The position numbers and the translations under genes were made by a program. Positions 1 to 6,300 of a stretch of DNA of 7,306 nt are shown here, piece by piece (position 1 is the first letter of the stretch; the number at the start of each line of letters is the position of its first letter). The notes under the pieces are model-generated. The model had not been told where the DNA came from. It saw only the letters and a list, made by a program, of their open reading frames with translations, and did not search any database. Location of the stretch: contig DLME01000054.1 of NCBI GenBank assembly GCA_002479215.1, positions 1 to 7,306 on the forward strand, given 5' to 3'. The DNA comes from Syntrophaceae bacterium UBA7544. GTDB taxonomy: Bacteria; Desulfobacterota; Syntrophia; Syntrophales; Smithellaceae.

Positions 1-20
1 AAAACATCTGCAACTGCCAT
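1..20 (-). CDS. rplD: 50S ribosomal protein L4, first codons only (partial)
   Basis: Only the start of the gene is inside the window: an ATG at 20-18 followed by codons for M-A-V-A-D-V, which then runs off the left edge. This fits the usual N-terminus of L4, which tends to begin with Met-Ala/Pro-Val and a short hydrophobic strand. The identification rests mainly on position, because L4 follows L3 in nearly all S10 operons, and on a good ribosome binding site just upstream. L4 binds 23S rRNA early in 50S assembly and lines the exit tunnel; in some bacteria it also represses its own operon. The rplC stop codon is 18 bp upstream, so the two genes are surely cotranscribed. Confidence 0.85.
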
Positions 21-27
21 TTTTATG

Positions 28-32
28 TCTCC
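28..32 (-). promoter_or_regulatory. ribosome binding site of rplD
   Basis: On the minus strand the spacer between rplC and rplD carries GGAGA seven bases before the ATG at 20-18. Sequence and spacing are those of a normal Shine-Dalgarno site, and it fixes the start of the partial rplD reading frame. Confidence 0.75.
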
Positions 33-38
33 AGTAAC

Positions 39-671
39 TTAAGCGCTTTTTTTCTTGGCTTGCTTAATCAACACAAAACCATTTTTACTGCCGGGAATAG
101 AACCTCTTAACAAAAGCAAATTTCTATCGGCACGAACTTGCCATACCTGCAAATTCTGGATAGTTTTACGAACATTGCCCATATGGCCGCCCATTTTTGT
201 CCCTTTAAATACTCGCGACGGATCAGCACTGGCACCGATAGATCCGGGAGCTCGATGGAACATCGAACCGTGCGTCGCCCTACCACCACGAAATCCGTGT
301 CTCTTTACAACACCGGCAAAACCTTTGCCTTTAGAAGTTCCGGCAACATCGACAAAATCACCGGCTTTAAATATATCTGCTGTAATTTCCTGTCCAATTT
401 CATGCTTACCTGATTGTGCGGGGAATTCTTTTAGAAAACGGAAGTACCCTTTTTTTGCCTTATTGAAGTGACCCTGCAGAGGCTTGATTACATTTTTCTG
501 CTTTTTTCTCCCATAACCAAGCTGAATTGCATCATACCCCTCTTTATCTTTCATTTTTACCTGAACGATAACGGACGGCTCAACTTCAATAACAGTGACA
601 CCGACGGCAGCTCCGTCATCGGCAAATACTTGAGTCATTCCCAACTTTTTTCCAATTATTCCCTTGTTCAT
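39..671 (-). CDS. rplC: 50S ribosomal protein L3
   Basis: The 210-residue product is full length for bacterial L3 (about 205-212). It opens with the L3 signature MNKGIIGKKLGMTQVF and carries the conserved loop around residues 112-130 (TSKGKGFAGVVKRHGFRGG), followed by THGS, APGSIGASADPSRVFKG and GHMGN, which form the extension reaching towards the peptidyl transferase centre. L3 is one of the two proteins that initiate 50S assembly. The frame stays open upstream to a TTG at 749, but the family N-terminus fixes the start at the third of three tandem ATG codons (677-669). A weak GGA at 679-677 is the only visible Shine-Dalgarno match. The residue aligned with E. coli Gln150, which PrmB methylates, is Ala here, as in many non-enteric L3 proteins. 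rplD follows after 18 bp. Confidence 0.97.
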   Translation of the reverse strand: MNKGIIGKKLGMTQVFADDGAAVGVTVIEVEPSVIVQVKMKDKEGYDAIQLGYGRKKQKNVIKPLQGHFNKAKKGYFRFLKEFPAQSGKHEIGQEITADIFKAGDFVDVAGTSKGKGFAGVVKRHGFRGGRATHGSMFHRAPGSIGASADPSRVFKGTKMGGHMGNVRKTIQNLQVWQVRADRNLLLLRGSIPGSKNGFVLIKQAKKKSA

Positions 672-710
672 CATCATCCAACTTTTTAATAAATATAAAG
701 CCAATAATCC

Positions 711-726
711 CCATTTTGGAGAATGG
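711..726 (-). repeat. small inverted repeat in the rpsJ-rplC spacer (left)
   Basis: A perfect 5-bp inverted repeat (CCATT / AATGG) with a 6-base loop. In the minus-strand RNA it could fold as a small hairpin about 40 bases before the rplC start. It is too weak to be an intrinsic terminator and has no U-tract after it. It lies next to a second inverted repeat at 728-740. Function is unknown, and chance cannot be excluded for arms this short. Confidence 0.4.
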
Positions 727-727
727 C

Positions 728-740
728 GGTAATCCTTACC
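728..740 (-). repeat. small inverted repeat in the rpsJ-rplC spacer (right)
   Basis: A perfect 5-bp inverted repeat (GGTAA / TTACC) with a 3-base loop, about 27 bases after the rpsJ stop codon. In the minus-strand RNA the hairpin would sit one base from the neighbouring hairpin at 711-726. Possible roles are transcript processing or a small translational control element ahead of rplC; nothing in the sequence decides between them. Confidence 0.4.
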
Positions 741-766
741 ATCTTCCAACGCCTAATACTAAATGC

Positions 767-1075
767 CTAAGCTTTTATCTCCACATCCACTCCGGCGGAA
801 AGATCCAATTTCATCAGAGCATCCACCGTAGCTTGCGTAGGCTCCACAATATCAATTAATCTTTTATGTGTTCTGATTTCAAACTGCTCGCGGGATTTTT
901 TATCCACGTGCGGTGAGCGATTTACACAATACTTATTGATTTCCGTAGGAATAGGTATAGGACCGGCAACACGTGCGCCAGTCCTTTTTGCAGTTTCGAC
1001 TATTTCTTCTACAGAGCGATCCAATAGTTTATAATCGTAAGCTTTGAGACGAATTCTTATTTTCTGTTCTTTCAT
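767..1075 (-). CDS. rpsJ: 30S ribosomal protein S10 / antitermination factor NusE
   Basis: The 102-residue protein has the standard length for S10. Visible family blocks are [14 protein letters not shown] (6-19), [19 protein letters not shown] (26-44) and [16 protein letters not shown] (65-80), ending in the usual [11 protein letters not shown] strand. S10 sits in the head of the 30S subunit. The same protein, as NusE, binds NusB and NusG and takes part in rRNA antitermination and transcription-translation coupling. Residues 46-60 form the long ribosome-embedded loop that reaches towards the tetracycline-class site in other species. The start is 25 bp after the tuf stop, with only a weak AGG at 1089-1087 as Shine-Dalgarno, so translational coupling to tuf is plausible. 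The gene ends in TAG. Here it is the last gene of a tuf-rpsJ block rather than the head of a separate S10 operon with its own leader. Confidence 0.98.
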   Translation of the reverse strand: MKEQKIRIRLKAYDYKLLDRSVEEIVETAKRTGARVAGPIPIPTEINKYCVNRSPHVDKKSREQFEIRTHKRLIDIVEPTQATVDALMKLDLSAGVDVEIKA

Positions 1076-1100
1076 TGATCGGATAACCTATTTCCTGTGT

Positions 1101-2294
1101 TTATTCAATAATCTTGCTTACGACTCCGGCACCTACTGTTTTTCCACCCTCACGAATAGCAAATCTCAATTGCTCTTCCATAGCAATGGGCGTAATCAAC
1201 TCCACCGTCATTTTAACATTATCACCGGGCATAACCATTTCTACACCTTCCGGCAGTGTAGCCACGCCGGTCACGTCAGTTGTACGGAAATAGAACTGCG
1301 GCCGGTACCCGGAAAAGAAGGGTGTATGCCGGCCACCTTCCTCCTTGGTTAAAATGTAAACAGCCGCTTCAAATTTCGTATGCGGAGTAATCGAACCGGG
1401 CTTGGCAATTACCTGGCCTCTTTCCACTTCTTCACGTTTGATACCTCTTAAAAGCAAACCGACGTCGTCACCGGCACGACCTTCATCGAGGGTTTTACGG
1501 AACATCTCCACACCGGTAACAACCGTTTTAAAAGTTGGTCTAATTCCGATAATTTCTACTTCTTCGCCAACCTTGACAATGCCTCTGTCGACTCTGCCTG
1601 TAACAACTGTACCACGGCCGGAAATGGTGAAAACGTCTCCCACCGGCATAAGGAAGGGTTTTTCTGTATCACGTTTAGGCTGGGGAATGTAATCATCTAC
1701 AGCAGCCATAAGTTCCCAAATGGATTTGGCCTCAGGCGAATCAGGATCGTCCGATTCCAAAGCTTTTAGCGCTGAGCCGCGAATAATGGGAATTTTGTCG
1801 CCGGGGAATTCATATTGATTTAAAAGTTCTCTTAATTCGAGTTCTACCAAGTCGAGAAGTTCGGGATCATCAACCAAATCCACTTTATTAAGATAAACGA
1901 CAATATAAGGAACCTGAACCTGTCGGGCAAGGAGAATATGTTCTCTGGTTTGGGGCATAGGACCGTCGGAGGCGGCAACAACAAGGATAGTCCCATCCAT
2001 ATGAGCAGCACCGGAAATCATATTCTTAATATAGTCGGCGTGACCGGGACAATCCACATGAGCATAGTGTCTTTTGGCCGTTTCATATTCCACGTGGGAA
2101 ATATTGATCGTAACTCCTCTTTCTTTTTCTTCGGGAGCATTATCAATAGAATCGAAAGGTCGAAATTCAGCAAAACCTTTCTTAGCCAAATGTTTGGTAA
2201 TAGCTGCTGTTAGCGTTGTCTTACCGTGGTCAACGTGACCGATTGTTCCGATATTTAAATGCGGCTTAGTCCTTTCAAATTTTTTCTTAGCCAT
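1101..2294 (-). CDS. tuf: translation elongation factor Tu
   Basis: A complete 397-residue EF-Tu, the GTPase that carries aminoacyl-tRNA to the ribosomal A site. All G motifs are intact: GHVDHGKT at 19-26 (P-loop), RGVTI at 59-63 (switch I, Mg-binding Thr62), DCPGH at 81-85 (switch II, catalytic His85), NKVD at 136-139 and SAL at 174-176. Domains 2 and 3 follow from about residue 210, with [10 protein letters not shown] and [24 protein letters not shown]. Gln125 and Ala379, which match positions of known kirromycin-resistance mutations in E. coli, have the ordinary residues. One oddity is His98 where most bacterial EF-Tu proteins have Gln (GAAQMDG). The start is fixed by a strong ribosome binding site. 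The gene follows rpsG after 71 bp with no fusA between them. Whether a second tuf copy exists cannot be judged from this window. Confidence 0.99.
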   Translation of the reverse strand: MAKKKFERTKPHLNIGTIGHVDHGKTTLTAAITKHLAKKGFAEFRPFDSIDNAPEEKERGVTINISHVEYETAKRHYAHVDCPGHADYIKNMISGAAHMDGTILVVAASDGPMPQTREHILLARQVQVPYIVVYLNKVDLVDDPELLDLVELELRELLNQYEFPGDKIPIIRGSALKALESDDPDSPEAKSIWELMAAVDDYIPQPKRDTEKPFLMPVGDVFTISGRGTVVTGRVDRGIVKVGEEVEIIGIRPTFKTVVTGVEMFRKTLDEGRAGDDVGLLLRGIKREEVERGQVIAKPGSITPHTKFEAAVYILTKEEGGRHTPFFSGYRPQFYFRTTDVTGVATLPEGVEMVMPGDNVKMTVELITPIAMEEQLRFAIREGGKTVGAGVVSKIIE

Positions 2295-2365
2295 GTCAAT
2301 TTACCTCCTTAACTTTGAGTGGTTACTGTTCTTGTCGTTTAAGTATTATTTCCTTATTTAATTTA
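2295..2365. other. rpsG-tuf spacer, no fusA
   Basis: This 71-bp AT-rich spacer occupies the place where fusA (EF-G, about 690 codons) lies in most bacterial str operons. It contains no ORF, no EF-G remnant I can recognise, no terminator-like hairpin with a U-tract, and no convincing promoter. Its only clear element is the tuf ribosome binding site at its tuf-proximal end. Confidence 0.85.
2303..2310 (-). promoter_or_regulatory. strong ribosome binding site of tuf
   Basis: The minus strand reads AAGGAGGT eight bases before the tuf ATG. This is nearly the full complement of the 16S rRNA 3' end and by far the best Shine-Dalgarno in the window, as expected for one of the most abundant proteins in the cell. 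The other genes here have weaker sites, so EF-Tu output is probably raised at the translation step. Confidence 0.9.
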
Positions 2366-2836
2366 TTAAAATTTATAATGGGCGAAAGCTTTATTTGCTT
2401 CAGCCATTTTATGCACAGCCTCTCTTTTCTTGATCGCCCCACCACGGTTATTGGCGGCATCAATCAATTCAGCCGCCAGCTTTTCTCTCATAGTCTTCTC
2501 CGTGCGCTCCTGAGCATTTGTAATCAACCAGCGAATCGCCAAAGCTGTACGCCTACCTGGCAGAACTTCCGTAGGCACCTGATAAGTAGAACCACCGACA
2601 CGTCTTGATTTCACCTCGATTACCGGCTTTACGTTATTTACGGCTTTTTCGAAAAATTCGACAGGCTGTTCTTTCACTTTCTTCTCAATAATGTCAAACG
2701 CACCATAAAGGATACTTTCGGCAATACTTTTCTTGCCCCGCTTCAACAAGGAATTTACAAATTTTGCTACCAGTTTATTATTAAATTTAGGATCGGGCAA
2801 AATATCCCTTTTTTCTATCTCACGTCTTCTCGGCAT
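2366..2836 (-). CDS. rpsG: 30S ribosomal protein S7
   Basis: The 156-residue protein has the common length for bacterial S7, without the C-terminal tail of the E. coli K-12 form. It starts with the signature [18 protein letters not shown] and contains the rRNA-binding beta-hairpin region [17 protein letters not shown] (75-91), [10 protein letters not shown] (94-103) and the closing [21 protein letters not shown] block (136-156). S7 nucleates assembly of the 30S head on the 3' domain of 16S rRNA and contacts the E-site tRNA. The start ATG is 14 bp after the rpsL stop, with GGGGA at 2848-2844 as a modest Shine-Dalgarno, so the two genes are likely translationally coupled. In E. coli S7 represses this operon through a spacer of about 100 bases between rpsL and rpsG; there is no room for that site here. 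The gene ends with TAA. Confidence 0.98.
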   Translation of the reverse strand: MPRRREIEKRDILPDPKFNNKLVAKFVNSLLKRGKKSIAESILYGAFDIIEKKVKEQPVEFFEKAVNNVKPVIEVKSRRVGGSTYQVPTEVLPGRRTALAIRWLITNAQERTEKTMREKLAAELIDAANNRGGAIKKREAVHKMAEANKAFAHYKF

Positions 2837-2850
2837 TAAACTATCCCCGT

Positions 2851-3222
2851 CTAACTTGGCTTTTTAGCTCCGTATTTTGACCTACCCTGTTTACGATCTT
2901 GAACGCCCACAGCATCAAGCGTACCCCTGACAATATGATACCTTACGCCAGGCAAATCCTTAACCCTACCTCCGCGCACCAGAACAACGGAATGCTCCTG
3001 CAGATTATGACCAATACCCGGGATATATGAAGAGACTTCATAACCTGTAGTAAGACGAACTCTCGCCACTTTACGCAGGGCTGAATTCGGTTTTTTTGGG
3101 GTTGTCGTATATACCCTGACACAAACACCGCGGCGCTGCGGCGAACCTGCCAGTGCCGGAGTATTCGTTTTCTTCTGTATTTTAATTCTGCCTTTCCGAA
3201 CTAATTGGCTAATCGTCGGCAT
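2851..3222 (-). CDS. rpsL: 30S ribosomal protein S12
   Basis: The 123-residue protein is full length for S12, which lies at the decoding centre and controls fidelity and streptomycin response. Hallmark blocks are [12 protein letters not shown] (1-12), [21 protein letters not shown] (31-51), [26 protein letters not shown] (71-96) and the terminal SKYGAKKPS. Lys43 and Lys88 (E. coli mature numbering 42 and 87), the main sites of streptomycin-resistance mutations, are both wild type, so a streptomycin-sensitive genotype is predicted. Asp89, the residue methylthiolated by RimO in E. coli, is present. The frame is open upstream to a TTG at 3312, but the S12 N-terminus and the GGAGG at 3231-3227 set the start at 3222. 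The gene ends in TAG, 14 bp before rpsG. Confidence 0.99.
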   Translation of the reverse strand: MPTISQLVRKGRIKIQKKTNTPALAGSPQRRGVCVRVYTTTPKKPNSALRKVARVRLTTGYEVSSYIPGIGHNLQEHSVVLVRGGRVKDLPGVRYHIVRGTLDAVGVQDRKQGRSKYGAKKPS

Positions 3223-3226
3223 TTTT

Positions 3227-3231
3227 CCTCC
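3227..3231 (-). promoter_or_regulatory. ribosome binding site of rpsL
   Basis: GGAGG on the minus strand, four bases before the ATG at 3222. It supports this start over the in-frame upstream TTG at 3312. Confidence 0.8.
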
Positions 3232-3283
3232 AAAACTAACTAAATATCTTCCACTATTTTTATCAACAGCAACAAATCTGTAT

Positions 3284-3312
3284 TTGCTATCAATTAACCC
3301 TACATATGTCAA
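3284..3312 (-). promoter_or_regulatory. candidate str-operon promoter between rpoC and rpsL
   Basis: On the minus strand a perfect TTGACA box (3312-3307) is followed after 17 bases by TAGCAA (3289-3284), preceded by TGA, an extended -10 arrangement. The -10 matches TATAAT at only three positions and lacks the final T, so the call rests on the -35 box, ideal spacing and position. Initiation about seven bases downstream would give a leader of roughly 55 bases before the rpsL start. Many bacteria have a promoter here, so rpsL onward can be expressed apart from rpoBC. Read-through from rpoC is also likely, since no terminator is visible. Confidence 0.35.
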
Positions 3313-3320
3313 GTATTTTC

Positions 3321-3333
3321 TGAACTTTGTTCA
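3321..3333 (-). repeat. short dyad just after the rpoC stop codon
   Basis: A perfect inverted repeat, TGAAC-AAA-GTTCA on the minus strand, with 5-bp arms and a 3-base centre. It starts three bases after the rpoC stop and ends eight bases before the TTGACA box. It is too weak and lacks the U-tract needed for an intrinsic terminator. A protein-binding operator upstream of the candidate promoter is possible; a chance dyad in AT-rich DNA is equally so. Confidence 0.35.
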
Positions 3334-3336
3334 AAT

Positions 3337-6300
3337 TTATTCCAAACTGACGCCAGGATTATTATCTTCAAGTTGAATGCCTAATTTCCTGTACATCACT
3401 AAACCAGTACCCGCCGTTATCAACCTGCCCATAATGACGTTCTCTTTGAGTCCTCTCAAATAATCCGTTTTACCCGAAAGAGAGGCTTCAGTAAGCACTC
3501 TGGTAGTTTCCTGGAATGAAGCGGCAGAAATAAAGCTCTGGGTGCTCAAAGATGCTTTGGTAATACCTAAAAGCAAAGGTTCACCTATGGCCGGACGGCC
3601 TCCTTGAGCCATAACCTTTTCATTCTCTTCCTGAAAGCGGTAGCGTTCAACCTGCTCGTCAGCAAGTAACACTGTATCACCCGGATCCGCAACGCGAACC
3701 CTCCGTAACATTTGGCGGACTATAACTTCCATATGTTTGTCGTTAATTTTAACTCCCTGTAATCGATAAACTTCCTGCACTTCATCAACCAAATATCTAG
3801 CCAGTTCCTTCTCTCCCTTAATGGCTAAAAGATCATGAGGATTATTAACACCGTCCATCAAAGCATCGCCTGGTGTTACACTGTCGCCTTCCTGAACGCT
3901 GATATGTTTGCCTTTGGCAATAAGGTACTCTTTTTCCTCTCCAATTTCCGGGGTAACAATGATCTTGCGCTTGCCTTTGGCGTCCTTGCCATAAGAGACA
4001 ACACCTTCAATTTCACTGATGACTGCAAAATCTTTTGGCTTACGGGCTTCAAAAAGCTCCGCCACTCGAGGCAAACCACCCGTTATATCCTTAGTTTTAG
4101 TTGTTTCCCGGGGAATCTTTGCAATAATATCTCCCGCATGAACTTGATCCCCCTCAGAAACGACTATGTTAACCCCAACGGATAATAAATAACGGGCAAC
4201 AGAATTCGTACCAGCTATTTTGGCCGTTTTCCCTTTATTATCTTTTATCGAAACACGTGGTCTTAAATCACCGCCTTTAAATTCGATAACAACCTTACGG
4301 GACAAGCCGGTGACTTCATCAACTTGCTCTTGCATCGTTTTCCCTTCAATGATGTCGCCATATTTGATCGTTCCATCAACTTCAGCCAGAATCGGTATGG
4401 AGAAAGGATCCCATTCGGCAATTAATTGCCCACGCTTGACAGAGCTATTATCTTTTACCTTCAAATGCGCGCCATAAGGTACCGTATACTTACCGCGACT
4501 TCTTTTCTGTTCATCCAAAACATGGACTTCCCCATGACGGTTCATCACGACGAATTCATCTTCTCTCGTTTTTACAGTATTTAAATTAACGAATTTAATC
4601 ACGCCGTCATGGCGCGCTTCCAGGGTGGAGTGTTCGTCGAACTTTGCCGTACCGCCGATGTGGAACGTTCTCATTGTTAACTGGGTTCCCGGCTCGCCAA
4701 TGGACTGAGCGGCAACAATACCGACTGCTTCACCGATATTAACCAAGTGGCCATGAGCCAGATCTCTTCCGTAACACATGGCACAAACACCATGCTTAGA
4801 ATGGCAGGTTAAAACCGAGCGGATGTTAACCCTTTCAATGCCGGAACGATCGATCTTTTCCGCCAGTGCCTCATCTATGGCCTCATTGGCTTTAACGATG
4901 ACTTCAGAGGTAAATGGATCTTTAATTTCCTGTAGAGCGACTCGACCCAAAACACGCTCTCCGGCTGCCTCTATGATTTCACCGCCTTCCATAAGTGCCG
5001 AAACGTAAATTCCATCCACTGTTTCGCAATCATTCTCGGTAATTATGCAATCTTGCGCGACATCCACCAACCTTCTGGTCAGATAGCCGGAATTAGCTGT
5101 TTTCAATGCCGTATCGGCCAAACCCTTACGAGCGCCGTGAGTAGAAATAAAATATTGGAGCACCGTTAAGCCTTCACGGAAATTTGCCGTAATCGGCGTC
5201 TCAATGATTTCTCCCGATGGCTTGGCCATCAATCCACGCATGCCGGCCAATTGTCTTAATTGCACCCCGGAACCGCGGGCGCCGGAATCGGCCATCATAT
5301 ATATAGGATTGAAACTTTCAATTTTACGCTTCTTGCCTTCAGCACCGGGAACTTCTTCCGTGCTGATACCGTTTAACATTTCGGCGGCAATTTTTTCCGT
5401 CGCTTGAGCCCAGATATCAATAACTTTATTGTAACGCTCACCATCGGTAATTAAACCGTCCATATACTGCTTCTGAATTTTAAGCACATCCTTGTCGGCC
5501 TGTAAAACAATGTTCTTTTTATTCTCCGGAATAATCATATTGCCCACTGCAAAAGATAGTCCGGAAATGGTAGCATATTTAAAACCCAAATCCTTAAGCC
5601 TATCGGCCAAAAGAACCGTTGTCTTATCGCCGCATAAGCGGTAACAGTGATCGATTAAATTAGCCAACTCTTTTTTATTCATTAATTTATTGATTGTATC
5701 GAAAGTAATTTCCTCGGGAACTATTTCCGAAAGGACAATTCTTCCCACCGTGGTGTCTTTCAACTCCGAGTCAACTCGTACCTTAATACGGGCGTGCAGA
5801 TCGATTGCTCCGGCGTCAAGGGCGGAACGCACTTCTTCCGGACCGGAGAAAATCATGCCCTCGCCTTTAACATCCTTTTTGGCGCGGGTCAGGTAATAAA
5901 TACCCAAAACGATATCCTGGCTGGGGATGATAATCGGCTTTCCGTTGGCCGGAGAAAGAATGTTGTTCGTGGACATCATCAGGACACGCGCTTCAGTTTG
6001 AGCCTCTATGGATAGCGGAATGTGAACGGCCATTTGGTCTCCGTCAAAATCCGCGTTAAAAGCTGTGCAAACCAGCGGATGCAGACGAATAGCCTTTCCT
6101 TCAATCAGCACCGGCTCGAAGGCTTGCATGCCCAAGCGGTGCAAGGTTGGCGCGCGGTTGAGGATGACCGGATACTCGCGCACAACTTCATCTAACGCGT
6201 CCCATACTTCAGAAGTTTCTCTTTCCACCATTTTCTTGGCACTTTTTACGGTGGTAACATATCCTTTTTCCAACAAGCGGTTGTAAACAAAAGGTTTAAA

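Noticed and set aside
55..471. A plus-strand ORF of 138 codons opposite rplC
   Set aside because: It is a shadow of the L3 coding sequence on the other strand, with no recognisable domain and no ribosome binding signal.
672..749. A 26-residue N-terminal extension of L3 starting at an in-frame TTG
   Set aside because: The extension resembles no L3 protein, has no properly spaced ribosome binding site, and ends exactly at the conserved MNKGIIGKKLGMT start. The open frame is short enough to be chance.
1402..1692. A plus-strand ORF opposite tuf, and similar plus-strand ORFs opposite rpoC
   Set aside because: Composition is biased (Ser/Pro/Thr-rich) as expected for the antisense of conserved genes, and no family is recognisable. 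None has supporting context.
2294..2299. TTGACA on the minus strand at the tuf start codon, as a -35 box
   Set aside because: It overlaps the start ATG and has no -10 at a suitable distance; any transcript would begin inside tuf.
2851..3222. Streptomycin-resistance alleles in rpsL
   Set aside because: Lys43 and Lys88 are both the wild-type residues.
3223..3312. A 30-residue N-terminal extension of S12 starting at an in-frame TTG
   Set aside because: S12 has a strongly conserved N-terminus ([10 protein letters not shown]), and a GGAGG lies just before that Met. The TTG is part of the TTGACA box and has no ribosome binding site of its own.
3321..3336. An intrinsic terminator after rpoC
   Set aside because: The dyad has only 5-bp AT-rich arms and no U-tract follows, so it would not be expected to terminate transcription.
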